Part shown: piece by piece, positions 18,405-27,305 of the stretch | Layout of the letters: every line of letters begins with the position of its first letter | How positions within the stretch are numbered: the first letter of the stretch is position 1 | Assembly (NCBI GenBank): GCA_027489175.1 | Contig: JAIYAE010000011.1 | Coordinates: 1-64,000, forward strand | Length of the DNA: 64,000 nucleotides | From: Rhodobacter sp. | GTDB taxonomy: Bacteria > Pseudomonadota > Alphaproteobacteria > Rhodobacterales > Rhodobacteraceae | Direction of reading: 5' to 3' | The notes under the pieces: model-generated | Databases searched by the model: none | Told to the model about the DNA's origin: nothing | Seen by the model: only the letters and a program-made list of their open reading frames with translations | Program-made: the position numbers and the translations under genes

Positions 18405-20002
18405 AGACCGGCGCGGACATCATCGGCAAAGCCCTGGTGCAGGCTGGGGCGACCCATGCCTTCGGCATTCCGGGGGGCGAGGTTCTGGCACTGATGCAGG
18501 GTCTTGACGCGAACGGGCTGCGCTTCGTGCTGGTCAAGCATGAAAACGGCGGCGGGTTCATGGCCGAAGGGTTGTGGCACATGACGGGCGCGCTGCCTGT
18601 GCTGGTGGCGACATTGGGGCCGGGGGTGGCAAATGCGGTGAACGTGGTCGCCAATGCCATGCAGGACCGGGTGCCGCTGATCTTTCTGACCGGCTGTGTC
18701 GACGCGGCAGAGTCGGAAACTTATACCCATCAGGTCTTTGACCATCAGGCGATGCTGCGGCCGGTGGTCAAGGGCAGCTTCCGTCTGGCAGCAGGGGCGG
18801 TGGGAGCGGGCATGGCCCGCGCGATTGCGCTTGCAACCTCCGGCCAGCCGGGGCCAGTGCATGTGGACGTGCCGATCGGCGTGGCTGAGGGGGAGGCCGA
18901 TGACACCCCGGTGTCGCCCTGGTCGGCCTTGCCTGGGCTGCCACCGCCTGCCGCTATGGCCAAGGCACTGACCGCGCTGACCTCTGCCAAACGTCCGCTG
19001 GCAATTGCCGGGGTTGATGCGGTGAACGAAGCTGCGGGGCCCGCGATAGCCGGTTTTTGTCGGGAGCATGGTATACCGCTGATCACCACTTACAAGGCCA
19101 AAGGCCTGATGCCCGAGGCTGACCCCCTTTGCCTTGGCGGGGCGGGCCTGTCGCCAAAGGCTGACCGTATCCTTTTGCCGCTGATCGCGGAGGCGGATAC
19201 GATCTTGCTGCTTGGCTATGATCCTATAGAAATGCGCATCGGTTGGCGCAACGTCTTTGGCAAAGGCCAGACCGTGATCGACATCGCCCCCACATGTCGC
19301 GACCATGGGATGCACCGCGCCGATGTTCCTTTGATTGGCGACCTTGCACTTACCCTTGCGGCGCTTCGGCACGTTGCTTTGCCCCGATGGACCGACGGCC
19401 AGCCTATTGCCGCCCGTGCCGCGCTGAAGGCGGCGTTTTCCGGCCCCGAGACCTGGGGACCGCATGCCGTCTTTTCCACCCTTCGCGCCGTGCTGCCGCC
19501 GGAGACGGTGGTCACTGCAGATTCCGGCGCGCACCGCATTCTGGTGAGCCAGATGTGGGACTGCCCAGCCCCGCGATTGATGCTGCAATCTTCGGGTCTT
19601 TGCACAATGGCCTGCGCTGTCCCGCTTGCCGCCGGGGCCAAGCTGGGCCGACCGGATGTGCCGGTCCTGGCTTTTGTCGGCGATGCGGGGCTGGAGATGG
19701 GGGCAGGGGAGCTTGCCACCCTGGCTGCTCAAAAGCTGCCGATCATCGTCTGCGTCTTGGTCGATCACAGCCTGACCTTGATCGAGATGAAGCAGCGCGC
19801 GGGCCAACGCCGCAACCTTGGTGTTGATTTCGGCGCGCCGGGCACGGATTTTGCCGCCCTAGCCCGTGCTTTTGGCGGGCACGGGGTGGATGTGTCGGAC
19901 AGTGCCGCACTGGCACTTGCGGCGAAGGCCGCTCTTGTGAGTGACCGCTTCACGCTGATCGCCGCACATATCCCTAGGCGCGCTTATGACGGAGCGTTTT
20001 AG
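18401..20002 (+). CDS. Thiamine-diphosphate enzyme, acetolactate-synthase-like
   Basis: 533 residues with the three-domain architecture of the acetolactate synthase/benzoylformate decarboxylase family. Activating Glu in KHENGGG (residue 48), central domain starting AAMAKALTAL, and C-terminal ThDP motif GDAGLEMG. The usual Asn Mg2+ ligand at the end of the ThDP motif (NN) is replaced by DH in VDHSLTLIEMKQR, as in some uncharacterised members. Coupled to the remnant of a CoA-transferase; such pairs occur in oxalate (frc-oxc) and other acyl-CoA pathways, but I do not see enough to call it oxalyl-CoA decarboxylase. Reaction unknown. Confidence 0.8.
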   Translation: MKTGADIIGKALVQAGATHAFGIPGGEVLALMQGLDANGLRFVLVKHENGGGFMAEGLWHMTGALPVLVATLGPGVANAVNVVANAMQDRVPLIFLTGCVDAAESETYTHQVFDHQAMLRPVVKGSFRLAAGAVGAGMARAIALATSGQPGPVHVDVPIGVAEGEADDTPVSPWSALPGLPPPAAMAKALTALTSAKRPLAIAGVDAVNEAAGPAIAGFCREHGIPLITTYKAKGLMPEADPLCLGGAGLSPKADRILLPLIAEADTILLLGYDPIEMRIGWRNVFGKGQTVIDIAPTCRDHGMHRADVPLIGDLALTLAALRHVALPRWTDGQPIAARAALKAAFSGPETWGPHAVFSTLRAVLPPETVVTADSGAHRILVSQMWDCPAPRLMLQSSGLCTMACAVPLAAGAKLGRPDVPVLAFVGDAGLEMGAGELATLAAQKLPIIVCVLVDHSLTLIEMKQRAGQRRNLGVDFGAPGTDFAALARAFGGHGVDVSDSAALALAAKAALVSDRFTLIAAHIPRRAYDGAF

Positions 20003-20283
20003 GCCCTGGCCGAAGCGCCTTCGTAAGGCAGGCGTCACAATCGCCTCACCCGGTACCGAACCACGATCTAACCCTAAGGCGCACGCGGCCAGCGCCTGTG
20101 GCGCCCCTTATTGCGCCGACCTGCACTGCTTGCTGGTCTTGTGTAGCGGCTGCATCCAGTTGACTGCGCCGGGCCACTGAGCCTGCTGCCTTCCCGTGGC
20201 AAGGCGGTCCAGACCGTTCCATTGACCGGGCGAAAGATCATGGGCGCAGATGGCGGTCGCCTGGTTCGAGATGCGCTAAGCGG
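20003..20283. other. Intergenic region, nothing recognised
   Basis: About 280 bp between convergent genes. Short open frames only, with no motif or convincing hairpin. Confidence 0.5.
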
Positions 20284-20919
20284 CTACCAGCGCAGGCTGC
20301 GTGCGCCGACAATGGTAGACACCAGCGTGACCCCCGCGATTGCCAGCCCATACCAGGTGACATAGAAGAGCGGACTGTCTTCGGTGCAGTGCAGGGCATA
20401 GATCGCCGCAGAAAAACCCGAGCCTGAGAGGCCGGCGACAAATCCTGCCCGCAGCGGCGCGGTCACCGCCCCCTGCCGCAAGGTGTAGTGCAACGCTGCG
20501 ACCGGAAGGATCGACAGAAGCGGGATCGTCACCAAGCAGGTGGTCATCGTCTTTCCCACCATCGCCATCTGACGCGCCCCTTCAGGAGTGGTCAGATACG
20601 CCCAGGCCAAAAGCCCAAGCGCCGCCGCAGCGACAGCCGCAAGGGGCCAAAGGCGGGCGGTCTGCCGCCCTTCGGGCCGTGCCAGAAGGAGAGCAAGACG
20701 GCTGGCGGCAATCCCGAGGACGCCCGTCAAAAGAATTCGGGCGACCGAGACCGGCGTAAGCATGGCCGCGCCAAGGTCTGCGCGAAAACCCAGGACCAAC
20801 CAGACCGCGACGGCCGCAAGACCAAGCGCAGGCAACAAGCGAGCCAGCAGCAGGCTGCGCAGATCCGGCCCCGGTTGCGTGTCGGCGGCCAAAGCCCGGA
20901 TAAGATCGTCGGTCTTCAT
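20284..20919 (-). CDS. nrsF: NrsF-type (DUF1109) membrane anti-sigma factor
   Basis: 211 residues with six hydrophobic segments after a short cytoplasmic start MKTDDLIRALAAD, the pattern of the NrsF/DUF1109 family that holds a cognate ECF sigma factor inactive at the membrane. A conserved-looking Cys (LHCTEDSPLFYVTWYGLA) near the end fits the family. Its ATG overlaps the stop of the sigma gene (ATGA), the usual arrangement. In Caulobacter such systems respond to heavy-metal or oxidant stress; the signal here is unknown. Confidence 0.85.
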   Translation of the reverse strand: MKTDDLIRALAADTQPGPDLRSLLLARLLPALGLAAVAVWLVLGFRADLGAAMLTPVSVARILLTGVLGIAASRLALLLARPEGRQTARLWPLAAVAAAALGLLAWAYLTTPEGARQMAMVGKTMTTCLVTIPLLSILPVAALHYTLRQGAVTAPLRAGFVAGLSGSGFSAAIYALHCTEDSPLFYVTWYGLAIAGVTLVSTIVGARSLRW

Positions 20920-21461
20920 TTCACATGCCTTTCCCGCAGGATGGCCAAGGTTTTCAATGCCCGGTGCAGGGCAACTCGTACGGCACCTTCGCTCATCGTC
21001 AGGGCCTGGCCGGTTTCGGCCACGCTGACGCCCTCCAGTCCGATCTTGCGGACGATCTCGGCTGACCGTCCGTCAAGCATGTCGATCATCTTGGCCATAT
21101 CGGCAGCTTCGGTCGGATCGGGCCCGGCTTCGGCGGCAAGGACTTCGGCAAAGTCCTCGATCGGCAGATCAATCTTTCGTCCGCGCGCCCGAAAGGCGTC
21201 GACGACCTTGTAGCGCGTTATGGCATAAAGCCAGGGCCGGACTGGGGCTCCCTGGTCCCAGGTGTGCCGCTTGAGGTGGACTGCAAGCAGCACCTCTTGC
21301 AGCACATCTTCACACCCGGCCTCACCTAGACCACCGCCCTTTGCCCGCACAATCCCGCGTAGCACCGGTGTTACCGACTGCAAGAACCGCGCATAGGCCC
21401 GAGCGTCGCCGGCATTCGCCGCTGTCAGAAGCTGACCCCACGCATCGACGTCCTCTGCCAT
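20916..21461 (-). CDS. ECF-type RNA polymerase sigma factor (SigF-like)
   Basis: 181 residues from the ATG at 21461, preceded by GGAAGGG; an in-frame ATG at 21491 would add 10 residues but lacks a good site. Sigma region 2 (CEDVLQEVLLAVHLKRHTWDQGAPVRPWLYAITRYKVVDAFR) and region 4 (LEGVSVAETGQALTMSEGAVRVALHRALKTL) are clear. Translationally coupled to nrsF, its probable inhibitor. Confidence 0.9.
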   Translation of the reverse strand: MAEDVDAWGQLLTAANAGDARAYARFLQSVTPVLRGIVRAKGGGLGEAGCEDVLQEVLLAVHLKRHTWDQGAPVRPWLYAITRYKVVDAFRARGRKIDLPIEDFAEVLAAEAGPDPTEAADMAKMIDMLDGRSAEIVRKIGLEGVSVAETGQALTMSEGAVRVALHRALKTLAILRERHVK

Positions 21462-21474
21462 CACACCCTTCCAG

Positions 21475-21499
21475 TTCGCGCCTTGGACCAAGTTGTTAC
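21475..21499 (-). promoter_or_regulatory. Candidate autoregulated ECF promoter
   Basis: On the minus strand GTAACA, 15 nt, then CGAA, close to the GTAACC-N16-CGAA I recall for Caulobacter SigF. The spacing puts the transcript start almost at the sigma-gene ATG, giving a very short leader. Weak evidence. Confidence 0.3.
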
Positions 21500-21807
21500 A
21501 TCGCCTTGGGCAATCAATCTTCGCGCACCGTTCAAGGACACAAGATCGTGACGGCGTGCGCCGATGGCATGGGCTGCTGGGATGAGCCTGTCAATCGTTG
21601 CCCTTGGCTTCGGTGTCACAGCGCTTGGACCAGCACATGGGCTGGTTGCGGGCAGCGTGGCGCAAGCTGCGGCGTTGGTGATGGTTGGCTTTGGGGTCCT
21701 GCACTGATCTAACAAGCACCGGCCGCACAAAGATGCAAAACCCACAATGGTCAAACCGCCCTGGAATGCCGCAGTGCATGCCCGAGGTCAGGGACAGGCG
21801 GCCAAAC
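21500..21807. other. Intergenic region with one possible 41-residue hydrophobic ORF
   Basis: About 300 bp between the sigma gene and tauC. The only candidate is 21582-21707 (+), ATG to TGA, encoding a 41-residue Ala/Val/Gly-rich hydrophobic peptide (MSLSIVALGFGVTALGPAHG...). It has no clear ribosome-binding site and could be a decayed membrane-protein end. Not called as a gene. Confidence 0.3.
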
Positions 21808-22680
21808 TCACATGCGGCCCTTCCATGGCACGACCTTTCGTTCGATCCAGCGCATGAGCATATCGAAGGCATAGGCGATGACCGCGATGACGATGATGCC
21901 CATGATGACCGTCGAGGTTTGCAGAAACTGGCTGGCGGTCAGCACCATGTAGCCAAGGCCTTTGGTCGCGGCCACCATTTCGGCCGCGACAAGCGTGGTC
22001 CAGCCGAAGCCGATCCCGATCCGCATCGCAGTCAGAATCTCGGGGAGGGCCGATGGCAGGATCACGTGTCGCATCACCTGCCAGCGCGACGCACCAAAGG
22101 AATAGGCGGCGTGGATCTGTTCGATTGCCGCCGATTTGACACCCGAACGCGCGCCCAAGGCAACCGGGGCCAAGACCGACAGAAAGATCAGCAAGACCTT
22201 GGATGTCTCGCCAATGCCGAACCAGATGATGATCAGCGGCAGGTAGGCGAGCGGTGGGATAGGCCGGTAGAACTCGATCGGTGGGTCGAAGATGCCGCGG
22301 ACAACGGGGCTCATCCCCATTGCGATTCCCAAGGGAATGCCGACAAGGCAGGCAAGGATGAAGGCCCCAAAAACCCGAGCGGCCGAAATGGCGACATGTT
22401 CGTGCAAGGGTGTGTTGGTGAAGCCTTCATTCCAGACCTGAATGAACTTGGCCAGCACGGCCTGGGGTGACGGCAGGAACAGCGGTTTCACCCAACCCAT
22501 GAAGGTGAAGAGCCACCAGACGAAAATGATGCCAAATATGGACAGGACCGAAAGCCAAAGCGTGTCTCCCTGTCCAGGAACGCCATAGGTTTCGCCCGGC
22601 TTGGTGGCCCGCGCCTTCGAGAGAAGGGAAGCATTGCCGGTCTTTGGTGTTCGCGGGTCGGGATGGGACTGTTCGGTCAC
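21808..22680 (-). CDS. tauC: Taurine-type ABC transporter permease
   Basis: 290 residues with a ~45-residue hydrophilic N-terminus and six hydrophobic segments of the TauC/SsuC family. The cytoplasmic loop QIHAAYSFGASRWQVMRHVILPSALPEILTAMRIGIGFGWTTLVAAEM contains the EAA-type ATPase-contact motif. It overlaps tauB by 4 bp. Taurine specificity is inferred from the whole set resembling tauABC; a related sulfonate or amine is possible. Confidence 0.88.
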   Translation of the reverse strand: MTEQSHPDPRTPKTGNASLLSKARATKPGETYGVPGQGDTLWLSVLSIFGIIFVWWLFTFMGWVKPLFLPSPQAVLAKFIQVWNEGFTNTPLHEHVAISAARVFGAFILACLVGIPLGIAMGMSPVVRGIFDPPIEFYRPIPPLAYLPLIIIWFGIGETSKVLLIFLSVLAPVALGARSGVKSAAIEQIHAAYSFGASRWQVMRHVILPSALPEILTAMRIGIGFGWTTLVAAEMVAATKGLGYMVLTASQFLQTSTVIMGIIVIAVIAYAFDMLMRWIERKVVPWKGRM

Positions 22681-23465
22681 GCCGCTGCCTCCTCATCCGC
22701 AAAGATGATCTTCAGAACCTCTTCTCGCAGCGCGATGAACTCTCGACTGGCTTTCACTTCGCGTGCCGGTGTCCCAGTCAGGAACTGCCGGGAGAAAGGC
22801 AAGTCAAACCGGTGCCTGATCCGGCCCGGACGCGGTGACATCACGATCAGCTTTGTGCCCATGAAAAGGGCTTCTTCGACCGAATGGGTGATGAATAAGA
22901 CCGATTTTGACGTCCTGTGCCAGATGTTGAGGATCAACTCTTGCGCCTTTTCGCGGGTCAAGGCGTCCAGCGCTCCCAACGGTTCGTCCATCAGAAGGAT
23001 CTTGGGGTCACAGGTCAGGGCTCGCGCGATGCCGACACGCTGCTGCATGCCGCCCGACAGGTTGTAGACACGGCTGTTTTCGAAGTCCGCCAGACCCAGG
23101 AGATTGATGAAATTCCGAGCCACTTCATAGCGTTTGGCTTCGGCCACGCCCTGGAGCTTGAGCCCGAAGGCCACGTTGTCGAGAACGTTCAGCCACGGCA
23201 TCAGTGCATGCTTCTGAAAGACGACCGCCCGGTCAGCCCCTGGCCCGCGGACGATGGCACCATCCAGACAGATCTCGCCCGAAGTTGGCGCCAGGAAACC
23301 CGCAATCAGCGACAGAAGGGTGGACTTGCCGCAGCCTGATGCCCCAAGGGCTACAACAAAATCATCCTGCAGGATTTCCAGATTGATCTCGCGAAGGGCC
23401 TCAACCGGCGGTCTTGCGTCGGCGCTCGGATAGATGACCGATGCCTCCTTGATGTTCAGCCCCAT
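22677..23465 (-). CDS. tauB: Taurine-type ABC transporter ATPase
   Basis: 262 residues. Walker A GASGCGKST, Q-loop VFQKHALMPWLNVLDNVAFG, signature LSGGMQQRVGIARAL, Walker B ILLMDEPLGALD and H-loop ITHSVEEA. VFQKHALMPWLNV is typical of TauB. It sits between tauA, from which a perfect hairpin separates it, and tauC. Confidence 0.9.
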   Translation of the reverse strand: MGLNIKEASVIYPSADARPPVEALREINLEILQDDFVVALGASGCGKSTLLSLIAGFLAPTSGEICLDGAIVRGPGADRAVVFQKHALMPWLNVLDNVAFGLKLQGVAEAKRYEVARNFINLLGLADFENSRVYNLSGGMQQRVGIARALTCDPKILLMDEPLGALDALTREKAQELILNIWHRTSKSVLFITHSVEEALFMGTKLIVMSPRPGRIRHRFDLPFSRQFLTGTPAREVKASREFIALREEVLKIIFADEEAAA

Positions 23466-23491
23466 CTTGCCCCTCGTCTGGTCCGTGGCGT

Positions 23492-23521
23492 CGCCGGAAG
23501 CGGATCCTGCCGCTTCCGGCG
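23492..23521 (-). terminator. Perfect 12-bp hairpin between tauA and tauB
   Basis: CGCCGGAAGCGG and CCGCTTCCGGCG with a 6-nt loop ATCCTG, starting 9 bases after the tauA stop codon. Likely a processing or partial-termination signal that keeps binding-protein mRNA in excess, the same layout as in the ribitol importer. Confidence 0.75.
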
Positions 23522-23530
23522 TGCTGTGCC

Positions 23531-24517
23531 TTACTTCGCGGCGTCGGCGATCGCGGTGGTCACGAAACCGGAGTAGTCTTCTGCCGCGGCGTCGATACGG
23601 CCTGCCTTGACCAGAAAATCAGCGGTGGTTTTCATGTTCGCAGCAGCGCCGCCAAGCCAGGTATCGTTCAACTGGTCGGCCAGCGGGATGAAGGTAAAGC
23701 CCTTCAGGATGTTCGGCACCTGAGCGGGATCAGCACCAGTCATCTCGGCGATCTTCTTCACCGGGTCGCTATCGGCAGTCCAGGCGGCGGGGTCAGCCAG
23801 ATAGGCCATGTTCGCCTCGTTCATGGTCTTGGCGAAGGCGACCATCGCATCCGCGTTGGCGGCAGCAAAGTCAGTGTTGACCACCCAGCCGTCAAACGTT
23901 GGGTAACCCCAAGCTGCCGTCTGGTCTGCCCCAACGATAAAGGTGCCCGTCTGTAGAATCTGGTTCTGCACGGGTTCCCAAATGAAGGCCGCATCCACCT
24001 GTCCAGAGTCCCAGGCCGCTGCGATCTGGTCGGCCGGAAGGTTCATGATCGTGACATCGGATTCGGCGATGCCGGCATGGGCCAGCGCTCCCATCAACGA
24101 GTAGTGGGCGGTTGAGCCGACGGGAACCGCGATGCGTTTGCCGGTCAGGTCTTCAACTTTGGTGATTCCGCTGTCGGCCTTGGCGATCAGGCTTTCGGCA
24201 GTGCCCAAGCCCTGGGCGATCATGAAGAGCTGGATTTCAAGGCCTTGACTGGTGCCGATTGAGAGGGGAGACGAGCCGAGTTCGGCCACCTGGACATCGC
24301 CGGACGCCATGGCTGCGATCACTTCGGTACCCGAGCCGAACTGGCGCCATTCGATTGTCCAGCCGGTTGCGGCGTCGAATTTGCCTTCTGCACGCGCCAC
24401 TTGCATCGGGGTCGGGCTGCCGAAATGGCCAATGATGACGTTCTCGGCCCAGGCGCCACTTGCGGTCAAGGCCAGCGCGGCTACGCCAATCATCAAGGTT
24501 CTAATGTTTCTGGTCAT
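23531..24517 (-). CDS. tauA: Taurine-type periplasmic binding protein
   Basis: 328 residues from ATG 24517 (GGAG upstream), signal peptide ending near SGAWAE. Typical TauA/SsuA features: NVIIGHFGSPTPMQVARAEGKF, GSGTEVIAAMASGDVQVAELGSSPL, GKRIAVPVGSTAHYSL, and WEPVQNQIL with a conserved WEP. First gene of the tau set. No taurine dioxygenase, taurine:pyruvate aminotransferase or xsc gene is in the window, so downstream metabolism would lie elsewhere. Confidence 0.88.
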   Translation of the reverse strand: MTRNIRTLMIGVAALALTASGAWAENVIIGHFGSPTPMQVARAEGKFDAATGWTIEWRQFGSGTEVIAAMASGDVQVAELGSSPLSIGTSQGLEIQLFMIAQGLGTAESLIAKADSGITKVEDLTGKRIAVPVGSTAHYSLMGALAHAGIAESDVTIMNLPADQIAAAWDSGQVDAAFIWEPVQNQILQTGTFIVGADQTAAWGYPTFDGWVVNTDFAAANADAMVAFAKTMNEANMAYLADPAAWTADSDPVKKIAEMTGADPAQVPNILKGFTFIPLADQLNDTWLGGAAANMKTTADFLVKAGRIDAAAEDYSGFVTTAIADAAK

Positions 24518-24669
24518 GGTATCGTCTCCGGGTTGGGTCGCGATTGTGAAGTGACTTCGCTTTTGGTCAGCGATTTTTGTAAGCCATGTAATGACCTGCT
24601 TTGGCTGCAGTGGCAAAGACTATGATCTTGCTGATGGCGTGGTCCAGGCCAACCATCTGCAAGGCGCAG

Positions 24670-25761
24670 TCACGTGCGCTTCACTCCGACACTTTCTTGC
24701 GCCACCGAGACGGCCTTCAGCACGGTAAAGACCGGCTTGCCTGGGGCCAATGCCAGCGCTTCAGCCGAGCGGCGGGTGATCCTGGCGAGGATCGTTTCGC
24801 CATGGGCGTCAAGCCGAACGAGCGTGCCGGGACCCGTGCCATGGCGGATGTCGCGCACGGTGGTTGACAGGATGTTCAGGGCGGAAATGCCCTCCGGGCG
24901 CGTCGTGGCCAACATCACGTCCTGCGCCAGGATCCTGATGCGCAGGTCGGTGCCGAGGGGGGCCGCAATCCGGGGCAACCAAAGCGGGCCGGCGGCGCAG
25001 TCGAGGCGCGTAAGGCCGTCTTCGTCTTGAGCGGCGACTGTGGCCGTCAAAAGCGCACCTGCTTCGCGCAAGCCAAGGCCGGGGGCAGCATCAGGGTCTG
25101 ACAGGATGTCGGCCGTCGGGCCTGCCGCCGCGACACGTCCCGCCTCCATCAGGACAACGGTGTTTGCGAGGCGCGCGACTTCGGCCATTGCGTGGCTTAC
25201 ATACAGGATGGGCAGGTGCAATTCGTCGCGCAGCCGTTCGAGGTAGGGCAGAATTTCAGCCTTCCGCGCCTCGTCCAAGGCGGCAAGTGGCTCATCCAAC
25301 GCAAGCAGGCGGGGATTGGACAAGATCGCGCGGCCGATGGCGACGCGTTGCTTTTCCCCGCCGGACAAGGCGCCTGGGCGGCGGGACAGAAGCGGGGCAA
25401 TCCCCAAAAGTTCGACAATCCTGTCAAGGCTGACGCCTGGTTCCTTTGGGGCGAACCACCGTCCGTACAGGAGGTTCTGGCGGACCGTCAAATGCGGGAA
25501 AAGGCGGGAGTCCTGGAAAACATAGCCGACGCGGCGCTGGTGCGGGGGAAGTTCTATGCCGCGTGATCTATCCAAAAGGGTGATGCCGTTGGACGTCACA
25601 AGGCCATGGTCTGGCCGCAACAGGCCAGCGACGGCGTTGATGACGGTGGTCTTGCCGGACCCTGAGCGGCCGAAAAGCGCGGTAACGCCAGACGGGGCCT
25701 CAAACGCCACATCCAGATCGAAGCCAGCAAAGCGGTGCTTGAGAGAGACCTGCAGGCTCAT
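24670..25761 (-). CDS. modC: Molybdate ABC transporter ATPase
   Basis: 363 residues. Walker A GRSGSGKTT, Q-loop VFQDSRLFPHLTVRQNL, signature LSGGEKQRVAIGRA, Walker B LLALDEPLAALD and H-loop VSHAMAEVARL. The C-terminal ~65 residues carry a molybdate-binding TOBE/Mop segment (ISALNILSTTVRDIRHGTGPGTLVRLD). ATG 25761 overlaps the modB stop (ATGA). Confidence 0.93.
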   Translation of the reverse strand: MSLQVSLKHRFAGFDLDVAFEAPSGVTALFGRSGSGKTTVINAVAGLLRPDHGLVTSNGITLLDRSRGIELPPHQRRVGYVFQDSRLFPHLTVRQNLLYGRWFAPKEPGVSLDRIVELLGIAPLLSRRPGALSGGEKQRVAIGRAILSNPRLLALDEPLAALDEARKAEILPYLERLRDELHLPILYVSHAMAEVARLANTVVLMEAGRVAAAGPTADILSDPDAAPGLGLREAGALLTATVAAQDEDGLTRLDCAAGPLWLPRIAAPLGTDLRIRILAQDVMLATTRPEGISALNILSTTVRDIRHGTGPGTLVRLDAHGETILARITRRSAEALALAPGKPVFTVLKAVSVAQESVGVKRT

Positions 25762-26456
25762 TGGCCGGATATCCTTCGCGCGATAGCCTTTGCCACCCAT
25801 TCAGACAGCAACAGGGCTGCCATGGCGATGACGATCGCGATCCAGACCAGTCTGGCCGCGCTGCCTTCACCGCCCGGGACCTGAAGAAAGGCATAGATCG
25901 CCGAGGGGAGGGTCTGGGTTTGGCCCGGAATGTTTGACACAAAGGTAATTGTGGCTCCGAACTCACCCATGGCTTTGGCGAAGGCCAGGATCGCGCCAGC
26001 AATTATGCCGGGCAGGATCAGGGGCAGGGTGACGGTCAGGAACACCCAGGGCTTTGACGCCCCGAGTGTGCCAGCCGCCTGTTCCAGCTTGGGGTCCACC
26101 GCCTCGATGGCAAGGCGCATCGCCCGCACCATCAGCGGAAAGGCCATGACGGCGGCGGCAAGCGCGGCCCCGGTCCAGCGGAAGGCGAAGACGAGGCCGA
26201 ACCATTCGTCAAGGTATTGGCCGACGGTGCCCTTCCGACCAAAGGTGAGGAGTAGCAGATACCCTGTGACCACCGGTGGCAGGATCAGCGGCAGATGCAC
26301 AAGGCCGTTCAGAAGCTGCTTGCCCCAGAAATTCCAGCGCGCCAGCGCGTAGGCAACCAGCAGGCCAATGGGCAGGCTTACAACCGTAGCCCAAAACGAA
26401 ACGCGCAGCGACAGGGCCACTGCGCGCCATTCGTTCGGTGTCAGCCAATCCGTCAT
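25758..26456 (-). CDS. modB: Molybdate ABC transporter permease
   Basis: 232 residues, five to six hydrophobic segments, with HLPLILPPVVTGYLLL and the ATPase-contact loop EQAAGTLGASKPWVFLTVTLPLILPGIIAGAILAFAKAMGEFGATITF, hallmarks of ModB. Overlaps modC; 28 bp after modA. Confidence 0.94.
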   Translation of the reverse strand: MTDWLTPNEWRAVALSLRVSFWATVVSLPIGLLVAYALARWNFWGKQLLNGLVHLPLILPPVVTGYLLLLTFGRKGTVGQYLDEWFGLVFAFRWTGAALAAAVMAFPLMVRAMRLAIEAVDPKLEQAAGTLGASKPWVFLTVTLPLILPGIIAGAILAFAKAMGEFGATITFVSNIPGQTQTLPSAIYAFLQVPGGEGSAARLVWIAIVIAMAALLLSEWVAKAIARRISGQ

Positions 26457-26484
26457 TTGCCCCCGATCAGACCCGCAATGCCGT

Positions 26485-27243
26485 TCAGTTCAGGACTAGG
26501 AACCCCTGTTCGATGAACTTTGCATCCGCCGCATCTGCCGACAAGGCCTCGAAGAAAGCTGCATCGGCCGGGTCCACGGCCCCGGTCAGCAGCGCGCCGG
26601 GATAGACGATCGGTTTGTGGCTGTCTGCAGGGAAGGTGCCCACGACCGTGACATTGTCTTCTGCCACCGCATCGGTTGCATAGACGATGCCGAAGGGGGC
26701 CTCACCGGTGGAGACCAGCGTCAGGGCGGCTCGCACGTTCTCAGACTGCGCGACGGAGGCCTCGACCGTTTCCCAGACCCCAAGGCTTTCCAGCGATGCC
26801 TTGCCATATTGCCCGGCGGGAACGGCATCGACCATCGCCATCGACAGCATTCCGTCACCCAGAAGCCCGGCAAGGTCAAAGCCCGGCCCGATCACAACCG
26901 GGGATGCATTCTTGCCATGCGCGATCAACACAAGCGAGTTGCCGAGAAGATCAGAGCGTGTGCCGTCTACGACGAGGCCTGCCTTCTCCACCTCGTCCAT
27001 CCAGTTGACGGCTGCAGACAGGAAGATATCGGCCGGCGCGCCCTCGATAATCTGCTTGGCCAGCGCGTTTGAACCGGCATAGCTGATCGTCACAGTATGG
27101 CCCGTGGACGCCTGAAACTCCGCGGCCACGGCGTCCAATGCATTTTTCAGCGAGGCGGCGGCGAAGACAACCACCTCCTCCGCGAAGGTTGGCGTGGGAA
27201 CACTGAGGGCAAAAGCTGCGGCAAGGGCGATAGGGCGGTGCAT
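26485..27243 (-). CDS. modA: Molybdate-binding periplasmic protein
   Basis: 252 residues with a signal peptide (AAAFALSVPTPTFAEE). VVFAAASLKNALDAVAAEF and ISYAGSNALAKQIIEGAPADIFLSA are the ModA ligand-loop signatures (SL and GSN serines). Head of modABC, directly downstream of a palindromic site and the ModE-like gene. Confidence 0.94.
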   Translation of the reverse strand: MHRPIALAAAFALSVPTPTFAEEVVVFAAASLKNALDAVAAEFQASTGHTVTISYAGSNALAKQIIEGAPADIFLSAAVNWMDEVEKAGLVVDGTRSDLLGNSLVLIAHGKNASPVVIGPGFDLAGLLGDGMLSMAMVDAVPAGQYGKASLESLGVWETVEASVAQSENVRAALTLVSTGEAPFGIVYATDAVAEDNVTVVGTFPADSHKPIVYPGALLTGAVDPADAAFFEALSADAADAKFIEQGFLVLN

Positions 27244-27256
27244 GGTTCCTCGTAGC

Positions 27257-27278
27257 GATATGGTTCGCCGAACATATC
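27257..27278. promoter_or_regulatory. Candidate Mo-responsive operator upstream of modA
   Basis: GATATGGTTCG-C-CGAACATATC, an inverted repeat with one bulged G, 14 bp upstream of the modA ATG. Placement and A/T-rich ends recall ModE/Mop boxes, though it is not the canonical ATCGNTATATA form. Probably bound by the adjacent ModE-like protein. Confidence 0.5.
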
Positions 27279-27305
27279 AGGCGGAACGCCCCCTATGGGC
27301 AAGCG

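Noticed and set aside
18221-19807. 528-codon minus-strand frame opposite the ThDP enzyme
   Set aside because: No motifs, Arg/His/Gln-rich composition typical of an antisense frame; the plus-strand enzyme is clear.
21582-21707. 41-codon hydrophobic ORF as a real gene
   Set aside because: No ribosome-binding site and no family resemblance; mentioned only as a possibility.
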